DNA of 5,711 bases, from NCBI GenBank assembly GCA_027030605.1, contig JALVEV010000013.1, positions 1-5,711 on the forward strand, written 5' to 3'. The translations under genes and the position numbers were made by a program. Below, piece by piece: positions 1 to 5,515 of this stretch (position 1 is its first letter; every line of letters begins with the position of its first letter). The notes under the pieces were generated by a model. That model did no database searches. It was given only the letters and a program-made list of their open reading frames with translations, and was not told the DNA's origin. This stretch comes from Campylobacteraceae bacterium. Its GTDB lineage: Bacteria > Campylobacterota > Campylobacteria > Campylobacterales > Sulfurovaceae.

Positions 1-159
1 ATTGAAGTCTTCTTTGATAGAATGAAGATTTACACTGACCCATTAGCAGAGATTCAAGAGTTTTATACTAATAAAAATCTGCTAGAAGTGATTGATGGAG
101 AACGTGCGTTAGAACCAATTGTTGAAGATATGGAAAACTTTATTAAAAGTAAAATATAG
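1..159 (+). CDS. adk: Adenylate kinase, C-terminal 52 residues (5' end outside window)
   Basis: Adenylate kinase interconverts ATP + AMP and 2 ADP in the cytoplasm and is essential for nucleotide balance. Only the end of the protein is present: the frame is open from base 1 and stops at TAG 157-159. The visible part carries the family's late motif, with an F-x-x-R-M-K-x-Y-T-x-P-L segment (residues 5-15 of the fragment) that includes an arginine typical of the catalytic arginine set. It is followed by I-D-G-E-R (residues 31-35) and a final helix with E-P-I-V-x-D-M. From memory, the Campylobacter jejuni enzyme has the same blocks in the same order and spacing (R-M-K-x-Y-T-x-P-L, then I-D-G-E-R, then E-P-I-V-x-D-M). 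The P-loop, the NMP-binding domain and the start lie upstream of the window. A bidirectional hairpin follows eight bases after the stop, so this is the last gene of its transcript. Confidence 0.93.
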   Translation: MEVFFDRMKIYTDPLAEIQEFYTNKNLLEVIDGERALEPIVEDMENFIKSKI

Positions 160-167
160 CTATATTA

Positions 168-197
168 AAAAAAGAAAACTTAAAAGTTTTCTTTTTT
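168..197. terminator. Bidirectional A/T-rich intrinsic terminator between adk and the HsdS-like gene
   Basis: Bases 168-181 and 184-197 are perfect inverted complements (a run of A, then GAAAACTT; mirror AAGTTTTC, then a run of T). The realistic form is a 12-13 bp stem with a 4-6 base loop. The T run of the right arm (192-197) is the U-tract for the adk transcript, and the A run of the left arm (167-173) gives the U-tract for the opposite strand. The stem is AT-rich, as is common in this low-GC group. The stop codon of the minus-strand gene (196-198) lies in the stem edge, so one element serves both converging genes. Confidence 0.8.
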
Positions 198-669
198 AAA
201 GTCTATCTATTACTCTATCTGATTCAGATAAGAGTTCTACTTCATTTAATGCCACTAAGGGTAAAGATGTAGGTAGACTTAGATTTAACCCTTTTGAAAC
301 TTTCTGTAAGGCTCTTCGTCCACGAGTTGAATTAATAAAATGTACAATAAAACGATTATCTAACTTTACATAAGGCTTCATACGAATAATTGCCATATAG
401 TGAGGTACAACATACCCCTCTTGACCCTTTTCTACATAACATGCAATCATTGGTGAATAGAGGCTAACAACAATATCTCCAGCCTTAGTTAACTGTTTAC
501 TAGAAACCTCTGTACTAGAATTCACAGTAATGACTTTTCTCTCATCTAAAAATGAAATCGGTTCCAATGAAATCATACTAAGCTCTTTATACTCTCTCTT
601 TTTATCCTTAGCTTTACCTTCTAAAAGGTAAGCACCTTTAACTACTTCTGCAACTTCTCTTAGTTTCAT
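196..669 (-). CDS. Solitary type I restriction specificity (HsdS)-like protein, single target-recognition domain
   Basis: This 157-residue cytoplasmic protein resembles one half of HsdS, the subunit that gives type I restriction-modification enzymes their DNA target. Features seen: the N-terminal K-L-R-E-V-A-E-V-V-K-G block (residues 2-12) typical of the start of a target-recognition domain; a L-x-x-G-D-I-V-x-S segment (60-69), matching the usual 'l..GDil' core; and a late helix F-I-x-x-F-I-N-S-x-x-G-R-R (107-119), matching the 'yl..yl.s..g' region. A full HsdS has about 400 residues with two such domains separated by long conserved helices. Here the protein ends just where the central helix should begin, and the Q-x-x-I motif is replaced by S-E-S-D-R-V-I (148-154). 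No hsdM or hsdR is nearby. The start is supported by AAGGA (676-680) six bases upstream. It could be a decayed subunit, a half-subunit working as a homodimer, or an adopted DNA-binding protein. The HsdS-like fold is fairly sure; the function is unknown. Confidence 0.7.
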   Translation of the reverse strand: MKLREVAEVVKGAYLLEGKAKDKKREYKELSMISLEPISFLDERKVITVNSSTEVSSKQLTKAGDIVVSLYSPMIACYVEKGQEGYVVPHYMAIIRMKPYVKLDNRFIVHFINSTRGRRALQKVSKGLNLSLPTSLPLVALNEVELLSESDRVIDRL

Positions 670-735
670 AATATATCCTTCTTATATTCATTAAATTTTT
701 TCTTATAGCCTTTATTAAATCTTAAACATGAGATT

Positions 736-741
736 ATTATA
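736..741 (-). promoter_or_regulatory. -10 box for the HsdS-like gene
   Basis: The minus strand reads TATAAT here, a perfect -10 hexamer, which would give a leader of about 60 bases before the ATG at 669-667. There is no clear -35, as is usual for sigma-70 promoters in Campylobacterota. A weaker TATAAG lies closer, at 702-707 on the minus strand, and is an alternative. Confidence 0.4.
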
Positions 742-752
742 GATTAAATAGC

Positions 753-774
753 TTTAATATTAATTTAATATTAA
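753..774. repeat. Two tandem 11-bp palindromic units, possible operator
   Basis: TTTAATATTAA occurs twice head to tail (753-763 and 764-774), and each copy contains the palindrome TTAATATTAA. The 11-bp period places both palindromes on nearly the same DNA face, as expected for cooperative binding of a dimeric regulator. They lie just upstream of the minus-strand -10 box (736-741). In DNA this AT-rich the pattern could also be chance. Confidence 0.4.
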
Positions 775-839
775 TTGATATATTTAATTTTTTTTTAAAA
801 GGCTAACCAAATATATTTTATTTAATAGTTATAAATTTA

Positions 840-871
840 TTACAAATTACAAATGTTAATATTTGTTACAA
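840..871. repeat. TTACAA word cluster with inverted ACAAAT/ATTTGT pair, possible operator
   Basis: TTACAA appears three times (840-845, 847-852, 866-871); the first two are part of a 7-bp tandem repeat, TTACAAA. An inverted pair ACAAAT (849-854) and ATTTGT (861-866), separated by six bases, is embedded. The cluster ends about 50 bases before the plus-strand -10 box of the lipoprotein gene, a position suited to an activator or repressor site. No regulator family is assigned. Confidence 0.35.
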
Positions 872-917
872 GATTACTTTTTATTTACGGTTCATTAAAT
901 TAGTATTATCTTTTATA

Positions 918-926
918 TGCTAGAAT
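918..926 (+). promoter_or_regulatory. Extended -10 promoter of the lipoprotein-MFS unit
   Basis: TGCTAGAAT fits the extended -10 pattern TGnTAnnnT. The expected start of transcription is around 932-934, leaving a leader of only about 20 bases that contains the ribosome-binding site AAGGA (945-949), five bases before the ATG at 955. No -35 is recognisable. Confidence 0.55.
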
Positions 927-954
927 AAGTAAATAATTTAATACAAGGATAAAT

Positions 955-1581
955 ATGCCTTTCATATTTTTACTGCTTTTCACTTTTCTATTTACTGCAT
1001 GTAGCAACAGTAGTAGACCCACGCCAATAGCTCAAGAGGAGACTCCACTTGGGTTACCAACTACAGAGCAAACTACAGATATTGATGATTTAAAAATTAT
1101 AGATGAAAATTCAATTGTTGGAGAGTATACTCTACAACGTGGTCTCTACAGTAATGAGAGTATTCATCAAGAGCTTGATGAAGGATATCTAGTTATTGAA
1201 GAGCTAGATGTAGATAACTATGGCTATTACTATGCAACAATTATCAATGGTCTAGCTGAAACACATTTAGGTATCTACTATAAAAAAGATGGAAAATTTG
1301 TACAAAAAGTCATTTTTGATGATGAGAATGGTCAATCTAAAGTTGATATTATTGATAATCTTAAAGTTGAACTTGAGAATGATATTCTAAAAATTGTTAT
1401 TGATGATGCTAAACATCAAGTTATGGTTTGGAAAAGAGATGATGGAACTGCTACAAAAAGTGACAAACTACAACAAGGGCTTAAAGAGGCCAAAGATGCC
1501 TACATAGATTTTTACAAAAGAAAATGTCAAACAGGTAAAATACAATGTGCTGAACATGAGTTTACTCCTATAAATGAGTAA
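955..1581 (+). CDS. Putative lipoprotein of unknown function, first gene of a lipoprotein-MFS pair
   Basis: A 208-residue exported protein. Residues 2-15 are strongly hydrophobic and lead to F-T-A-C with Cys16, a passable lipobox (a small residue at -1; Phe at -3 is less usual). The n-region has no lysine or arginine, which is atypical, but an in-frame stop at 934-936 and the AAGGA box at 945-949 leave no longer start. After the cysteine comes a Ser/Thr/Pro-rich linker (17-40), then a beta-rich domain with a Y-G-Y-Y-Y-A-T segment (89-95) and G-I-Y-Y-K-K-D-G-K-F (106-115). Next is a charged helix (about 168-190) and a short tail with two cysteines, C191 and C198, which could form a disulfide. 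I do not recognise the family. The gene overlaps the next by 8 bases, so a role linked to the transporter (for example a periplasmic accessory or sensor) is reasonable but inferred. Confidence 0.75.
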   Translation: MPFIFLLLFTFLFTACSNSSRPTPIAQEETPLGLPTTEQTTDIDDLKIIDENSIVGEYTLQRGLYSNESIHQELDEGYLVIEELDVDNYGYYYATIINGLAETHLGIYYKKDGKFVQKVIFDDENGQSKVDIIDNLKVELENDILKIVIDDAKHQVMVWKRDDGTATKSDKLQQGLKEAKDAYIDFYKRKCQTGKIQCAEHEFTPINE

Positions 1582-2767
1582 GCTTACCTATGTTGAGACT
1601 CTAAAGAATCCAACAGTTGCACGACTTACATTAATTCAATTTATCTCCTACTTTGGAACTTGGTTTTCTCAAGTTGCCATAGCATCTATGTTAGTCGAGT
1701 ATGGAGCATCTGAAACTCTTATTGCTTATATGGCAATGATGGTCATGCTTCCCTCCATTCTTTTAGCTCCTATCTCTGGTTATATTATTGACCGTATTCC
1801 CTTTAAAATACTAATGCAGACTCTATTAATTGTAGAGATTTCTATGACTCTACTCTTTATGACTATTCACTCACTAGAGGGATTACCATGGCTTATGCTC
1901 TTTTTATTTATTCGCTCTATTGCTGCCTCTACCCTCTTCTCAGCAGAGATGGCACTTTTTCCTAAAATCTTTAAAGGAGAGATGCTAAAAAATATTAATG
2001 AGATTCACTCCATGGTTTGGTCTATCTGTTTTGCACTGGGAATGGCAATTGGAGGATTGGTTACTTACTATTTTGGTTATATTGCTACTTTTTCTATTGA
2101 TGTTTTACTCTATATTATAGCCTCACTAATTGTTATTGGCTTAAAAATTAATCTAAAGAGTGTTATCCATACAGAAAATGCCATAGAGATGATGAAGAGT
2201 GGATTTATCTATCTCAAAAATCATACAAAACTTCTACATCTTATTCTTCTACACTCAAGTATTGGATTTACAAGTTTTGATGCTCTAGTCACCCTCCTCG
2301 CAGATTTTCACTATAAATATATATTGGCTGTACCTCTAGCTATAGGTTGGTTAAATGCTACCCGTGCTATTGGTCTCTCTATTGGTCCTATGCTCTTTGG
2401 ACGATTTATCAACAGTTCAAATCTTCACTACTTCTTTATGGCACAAGGATTAACCATCATCTTTTGGGCATTTGTTCAATATAACTTTACACTCTCACTT
2501 ATTGGAATACTTATTGTAGGTCTATTAGCCACTTCACTTTGGTCATACACCTACTATCTACTACAACAAGAGATAGAGGTCAAATTTTTAGGTCGTGTTA
2601 TTGCCTATAATGACATGATATTTATGATAACAAATATCTTAGTGACTCTCTTTGTTGGCTATGCTGCTAAGATGGGAATGGAGTTAAAATATATTACAAT
2701 GGTTATGGGTTGTGGATTTTTAGCTACTGCACTATATTATAGATGGTTTAAGAGAAAATATCTATAA
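1574..2767 (+). CDS. Major facilitator superfamily transporter, DHA3/EntS-like efflux type
   Basis: A 397-residue inner-membrane protein with about twelve hydrophobic segments (roughly 17-40, 49-71, 79-98, 103-123, 147-167, 169-190, 219-242, 252-275, 286-304, 307-330, 345-365, 372-388) and a central hydrophilic loop near 195-218, the standard 6+6 layout. The loop after segment 2 carries MFS motif A in its short form, G69-x-x-x-D73-R74-x-x-x-K78. Length and pattern match the MFS_3/DHA3 group, which holds macrolide-type exporters and the siderophore exporter EntS. These normally export small molecules using the proton gradient; the substrate here cannot be read from sequence. The start ATG lies inside the end of the lipoprotein gene (ATGAGTAA at 1574-1581) and no good Shine-Dalgarno precedes it, so translation is probably coupled to the upstream gene. 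It looks intact, with no frameshift. Confidence 0.88.
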   Translation: MSKLTYVETLKNPTVARLTLIQFISYFGTWFSQVAIASMLVEYGASETLIAYMAMMVMLPSILLAPISGYIIDRIPFKILMQTLLIVEISMTLLFMTIHSLEGLPWLMLFLFIRSIAASTLFSAEMALFPKIFKGEMLKNINEIHSMVWSICFALGMAIGGLVTYYFGYIATFSIDVLLYIIASLIVIGLKINLKSVIHTENAIEMMKSGFIYLKNHTKLLHLILLHSSIGFTSFDALVTLLADFHYKYILAVPLAIGWLNATRAIGLSIGPMLFGRFINSSNLHYFFMAQGLTIIFWAFVQYNFTLSLIGILIVGLLATSLWSYTYYLLQQEIEVKFLGRVIAYNDMIFMITNILVTLFVGYAAKMGMELKYITMVMGCGFLATALYYRWFKRKYL

Positions 2768-2784
2768 ACATATCAAGAAAACAG

Positions 2785-2790
2785 TATAAT
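2785..2790 (+). promoter_or_regulatory. -10 box of the propeller-protein gene
   Basis: TATAAT matches the -10 consensus perfectly. It lies 18 bases after the MFS stop and about 38 before the ATG at 2828. TAAGGA (2816-2821), six bases before the ATG, is the ribosome-binding site. No terminator separates this gene from the MFS gene, so readthrough from upstream is also possible. Confidence 0.5.
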
Positions 2791-2827
2791 GATAAGTTAA
2801 CAAAAGAGTAAACTTTAAGGAAAAACT

Positions 2828-4006
2828 ATGATAAAAACTTGTTCAAAACTAATACTAATCTCTACTCTGCTATCACCTCTACTTTTAGCTAAAAATAGCC
2901 AAACAAAACCTGCCTTTCAAACCGTATGGCAAAAGGTTTATGGTGGTAAAGATGACGACATTGCCAATGGTGTAACCATGCTTGAAGATGGCGATGTTGC
3001 CATTGTCGGTGAGTGTAAATCGTTTGGTGCAAAACGTTCAGATATTTGTGTAATACGTCTCAATAAAAAAGGGGACATACTCTGGAGAAAGATGCTTGGA
3101 GGAGAGAAAAAAGATAGAGGTGTAGCTATCTCTCGTGCTAAAGATGGAAATTTACTTGTTTTAGGTTCTGGAAAATCATTTAAAAAGAGTAACGGTCGTG
3201 ACCTCTACATTGCTAAACTCTCACTTGATGGAAAAGTTCTTTGGGAAAAATCATTTGGTGGTGAGAGAGATGAGTTTGCAGGAGGCATCGCAGGAACCAA
3301 TGATGGTGGAGTTTTAGCTGTTGGAAGTACAGAGTCTTTTTCAAAAAAAGGGTACAGAGATATCTACATAGTTCGTTTAGACAAAGATGGAAATGAGGTC
3401 TCGGTTAAAACTATTGGTGGAAAACTTAATGATGATGCTAAGTCTCTTACAAGAACAGCTGATGGTAACTTTGTAATGGTAGGTTCAAGAGAACTCAAAC
3501 ACTCAGGTGATGCTGACTTTTTTATTATGAAGCTTAACCAAAAGGGTGAAAAAATTTGGGCAAGAACCTTAGGTCAAGATGACAATGATGTTCTACTCTC
3601 TGTTGCTCCTACACCAACAGGAGGTATTGTAGCTACAGGAAAGACACGCTCATACAACTCAGAGCAGACAGACTTAGCCGTAATGAACTTTAACAAAAAT
3701 GGTAAACTTATTTGGTTTAAGATTTATGGATTCCAATATTATGATGAGGGAACAGCAATTACAATGACTAAAGATGGTGGATATCTTGTAGCAGGAAAAA
3801 CCAACTCTATGGGTAAAGGTGACTTTGATATCTATCTTTTAGCTCTATCTAGAAGAGGTGAGCTTCTATGGTCAAAACTCTATGGAAAAGAGAACAAAGA
3901 TATTGCTCATGGGGTAACTCGTACAAGTGATGGTAAAGTAGTTGTAGTAGGAGAGAGTGACAGCTATAGTCGTGCTAAAAACTTCTATATGATTAAATTG
4001 AAGTAG
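2828..4006 (+). CDS. Exported seven-repeat beta-propeller protein, function unknown
   Basis: A 392-residue protein with a Sec signal peptide: K3 and K7, a hydrophobic core to residue 20, and likely cleavage after L-L-A (about residue 21). The mature part is seven tandem repeats of 52-53 residues. Each starts with W-x-K-x-x-G-G followed by D, then a D-G-x-x-x-x-x-G strand pair, S-F/S-Y, D-x-x-I, and L-x-x-x-G before the next tryptophan. Repeat starts are at W34, W86, W139, S192 (serine in place of tryptophan), W244, W296 and W348. Seven blades of about 50 residues make a closed beta-propeller very likely, periplasmic or outer-surface. Similar repeat proteins are usually called hypothetical or 'WD40-like/lipoprotein-type propeller'. 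No catalytic residues are evident, so a binding or scaffold role is the natural guess. It has its own promoter and is not obviously tied to either neighbour. Alternatives are a kelch-like or PQQ-like propeller, but the motifs of those families are absent. Confidence 0.8.
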   Translation: MIKTCSKLILISTLLSPLLLAKNSQTKPAFQTVWQKVYGGKDDDIANGVTMLEDGDVAIVGECKSFGAKRSDICVIRLNKKGDILWRKMLGGEKKDRGVAISRAKDGNLLVLGSGKSFKKSNGRDLYIAKLSLDGKVLWEKSFGGERDEFAGGIAGTNDGGVLAVGSTESFSKKGYRDIYIVRLDKDGNEVSVKTIGGKLNDDAKSLTRTADGNFVMVGSRELKHSGDADFFIMKLNQKGEKIWARTLGQDDNDVLLSVAPTPTGGIVATGKTRSYNSEQTDLAVMNFNKNGKLIWFKIYGFQYYDEGTAITMTKDGGYLVAGKTNSMGKGDFDIYLLALSRRGELLWSKLYGKENKDIAHGVTRTSDGKVVVVGESDSYSRAKNFYMIKLK

Positions 4007-4021
4007 ACTCTAAATAAATCA

Positions 4022-4030
4022 TGATATACT
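4022..4030 (+). promoter_or_regulatory. Extended -10 promoter of the 75-residue protein gene
   Basis: TGATATACT fits TGnTATAnT in the short gap after the propeller gene, with transcription expected to start near 4037. AAAAGG (4050-4055), six bases before the ATG at 4062, is the ribosome-binding site. This indicates independent expression of the small gene. Confidence 0.6.
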
Positions 4031-4061
4031 CACGTTTCAAATAAACTTTAAAAGGTATATC

Positions 4062-4289
4062 ATGAGTGATAAAACAACAAAAATAGAAGAGATAGATTTA
4101 GCAGGAACAAAAGGTAAAATAATGGTAAGTACTATTAAAGAGCCTTATGGTCCTAAAAGTGAAAGTGTGGCAAGTATTGGTATTAGTCTAAAAGCTGATG
4201 CAACTGAGCCTGAGTGGAAAGTACATATTCCAAAAGCCAATATTTCACAAGTTATTGAAGCTTTAGAAAAAGCCAAAAAAGAACTTTAA
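4062..4289 (+). CDS. Small conserved-looking protein of unknown function (75 residues)
   Basis: A soluble, charged 75-residue protein with no signal peptide or membrane segment. The ATG has a good ribosome-binding site (AAAAGG 4050-4055) and a dedicated extended -10 promoter, and a hairpin follows the stop, so it is a real gene. Predicted layout by eye: short strands at about 7-12, 18-24, 36-43 and 51-56, then an amphipathic helix at 58-75 (I-S-Q-V-I-E-A-L-E-K-A). A strand-rich start followed by one C-terminal helix, with an I-G-I-S-L stretch (39-43), faintly recalls the small PC4/YdbC-type single-stranded-DNA-binding fold. The match is too weak to assign. No partner gene is suggested by context, since it is flanked by exported-protein genes with their own signals. 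Confidence 0.75.
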   Translation: MSDKTTKIEEIDLAGTKGKIMVSTIKEPYGPKSESVASIGISLKADATEPEWKVHIPKANISQVIEALEKAKKEL

Positions 4290-4294
4290 AAACC

Positions 4295-4316
4295 AAGACA
4301 AGGTCACCCTTGTCTT
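4295..4316. terminator. Hairpin terminator between convergent genes
   Basis: AAGACAAGG (4295-4303) and CCTTGTCTT (4308-4316) form a perfect 9-bp stem with a TCAC loop. On the minus strand the stem is followed by GGTTTTTAAAG, a usable U-tract, so it ends the transcript of the minus-strand gene that stops at 4326. On the plus strand only a weak T-poor tail follows, so termination of the 75-residue gene may be less efficient. Confidence 0.65.
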
Positions 4317-4325
4317 AAAACTTCT

Positions 4326-5363
4326 CTATTTAAAAACCTTTTTACAATCATTCTTAATGGCTCTTGGTATCATAGCAATGGTCATAAAGCCCTCAATTTT
4401 AAGACTAGGATACATTAATGCTAAGTAGTATTTAGGGTCTAGTATCTTCGCTTCTCCATCCTCTATCAAGACTGGGTAGGGTAACATACCTGCGTTATTA
4501 GTACCAATTCTTTGAGGAAATACATTTGCTTTTTTACCTAGCTTTACACCAATAAGTGTTGAACCATTTGGAAGGTCTAATACAAAAGCAACATTTTTAT
4601 TTTTAAGTGCTTTACTTTTTAAATCTTTACCTGAAGCAACTACCTTTTGGTCACCAAAATGTGGCATACCCTTCATAAAAGTATACTTTGGTAAAGCTTG
4701 AAATTTTAATTTATCTAATGAGTTTTTAGCACCTTTAAATTCACTATCTAAAGCCTTTAAAACTTTTTTAGCCTCTTCTTCTTTAAACTCATCTTGTAAA
4801 AATGCTTTCGCTAAATAGAGAGGATTAGTAATACTTATCTGTTTGTTTTTTGGGTCAATAAGTAGACGTAGTGTTGCTAAATATCCTTTTCCTTTTTTAG
4901 AAGCCATCTTTTTTAATGTATCATTAGTAAATACAATAGAGACAAGCTCTCCAGTATCATCTAGTGGGGTGGTAGCTATAACCTCAAAACCTGCTTTTTT
5001 AAGTTTTGCTTTCGCCTTCTTGGCATCTATTAAATCAGCTCGTAAATAGGCAGAGATACGACCCTTATCAACATCACCTACCATCACTTTTGAGTGAGAT
5101 AGAGAAGCCCCTACTCCACCTTTACCATAACGCTCTTCACTAGTAAGATAGTTTGGTGGTACTCTTTTTGAAAACTTAATGCTTCTATCACTATAGACTA
5201 TCTCTTTGGGTCTATTGTAATGTACCTCTACTTTAGGAATAGAGACATTCACTTCTGGAACTTCAGGTATCTTAATCTCAATCACATTAGAAGTGTTCGA
5301 CTCAGCAAAAATAGTACTTGGTAGCAATAGTGATATTGTAGAAAGTAATAAAACTTTTTTCAT
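4326..5363 (-). CDS. Exported protein of unknown function with two similar halves (DUF302-like features)
   Basis: A 345-residue protein with a clear Sec signal peptide (K2-K3, hydrophobic core, A20 before E21), so periplasmic or surface-exposed. Residues 29-49 are a Pro/Val/Glu strand-like stretch (I-P-E-V-P-E-V). The first half (about 103-190) has a helix D-A-K-K-A-K-A-K-L, G-F-E-V-I, then Y-L-A-T-L-R-L-L-I-D and I-T-N-P-L-Y-L-A. The second half (about 223-330) has a G-M-P-H-F segment (232-236), then M-L-P-Y-P-V-L-I-E-D and I-L-D-P-K-Y-Y-L-A. The parallel end blocks suggest an ancient internal duplication, and the N-P and L-P-x-x-V patterns recall DUF302; both are inferences. There is a single cysteine near the end (C340). 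The start is fixed by a strong AAGAGGAG box (5371-5378), seven bases before the ATG, and an extended -10 lies upstream. Function unknown. Confidence 0.75.
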   Translation of the reverse strand: MKKVLLLSTISLLLPSTIFAESNTSNVIEIKIPEVPEVNVSIPKVEVHYNRPKEIVYSDRSIKFSKRVPPNYLTSEERYGKGGVGASLSHSKVMVGDVDKGRISAYLRADLIDAKKAKAKLKKAGFEVIATTPLDDTGELVSIVFTNDTLKKMASKKGKGYLATLRLLIDPKNKQISITNPLYLAKAFLQDEFKEEEAKKVLKALDSEFKGAKNSLDKLKFQALPKYTFMKGMPHFGDQKVVASGKDLKSKALKNKNVAFVLDLPNGSTLIGVKLGKKANVFPQRIGTNNAGMLPYPVLIEDGEAKILDPKYYLALMYPSLKIEGFMTIAMIPRAIKNDCKKVFK

Positions 5364-5401
5364 AATACAACTCCTCTTGATAATTCTAAATATTTATATT
5401 T

Positions 5402-5410
5402 ATAATAACA
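5402..5410 (-). promoter_or_regulatory. Extended -10 promoter of the 345-residue exported protein
   Basis: The minus strand reads TGTTATTAT, fitting TGnTAnnnT, about 38 bases before the ATG (5363). Transcription should start near 5395. The AAGAGGAG ribosome-binding site at 5371-5378 is one of the strongest in the window. No -35 is recognisable. Confidence 0.5.
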
Positions 5411-5467
5411 TTTTTTTATACTTAAGAGTAATTTTAGTGATTTGATTAGAGAGGATAAGAGAGAAAA

Positions 5468-5495
5468 GCTACCAAAGGTGACCACCTTTAGTAGC
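5468..5495 (-). terminator. Intrinsic terminator of the 11-mer repeat protein gene
   Basis: Bases 5468-5480 and 5483-5495 form a 12-13 bp GC-containing stem. On the minus strand one position pairs as G-U, while on the plus strand the same position is a C-A mismatch, so the hairpin favours minus-strand RNA. It is followed there by TTTT (5467-5464). It lies 20 bases after the stop codon of the repeat-protein gene (5518-5516). Confidence 0.75.
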
Positions 5496-5515
5496 AATAA
5501 ATTTAATAGTTGAAA

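Larger units (their letters stand above)
670..954. other. Divergent AT-rich intergenic region (285 bases)
   Basis: This non-coding stretch separates the minus-strand HsdS-like gene from the plus-strand lipoprotein-MFS unit. It is made almost only of A and T. It holds a candidate promoter on each side (736-741 minus; 918-926 plus), two 11-bp palindromic tandem units (753-774), a T9 run at about 788-797, and a cluster of TTACAA words (840-871). No open frame with a ribosome-binding site and no stable GC-containing hairpin was seen, so I see no support for a gene or structured RNA. Confidence 0.6.

Noticed and set aside
196..669. A full type I restriction-modification system
   Set aside because: Only one HsdS-like half domain is present. 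The neighbours are adk and a lipoprotein gene, with no methylase or helicase/nuclease motifs in any frame of the window.
670..954. Replication origin or small RNA in the AT-rich gap
   Set aside because: No DnaA-box-like TTATCCACA cluster and no stable hairpin followed by a T-run was seen. AT-richness alone is normal for intergenic DNA in this group.
955..4289. Lipoprotein, MFS, propeller and small protein as one four-gene system
   Set aside because: Only the first two overlap. The propeller and small-protein genes each have their own consensus -10 box, and nothing in their sequences links them to transport.
4843..5049. Open frame of 68 codons on the plus strand
   Set aside because: It lies wholly inside the well-supported minus-strand exported-protein gene, has no convincing ribosome-binding site or promoter, and has a composition (F/S/A-rich) typical of an antisense shadow frame.
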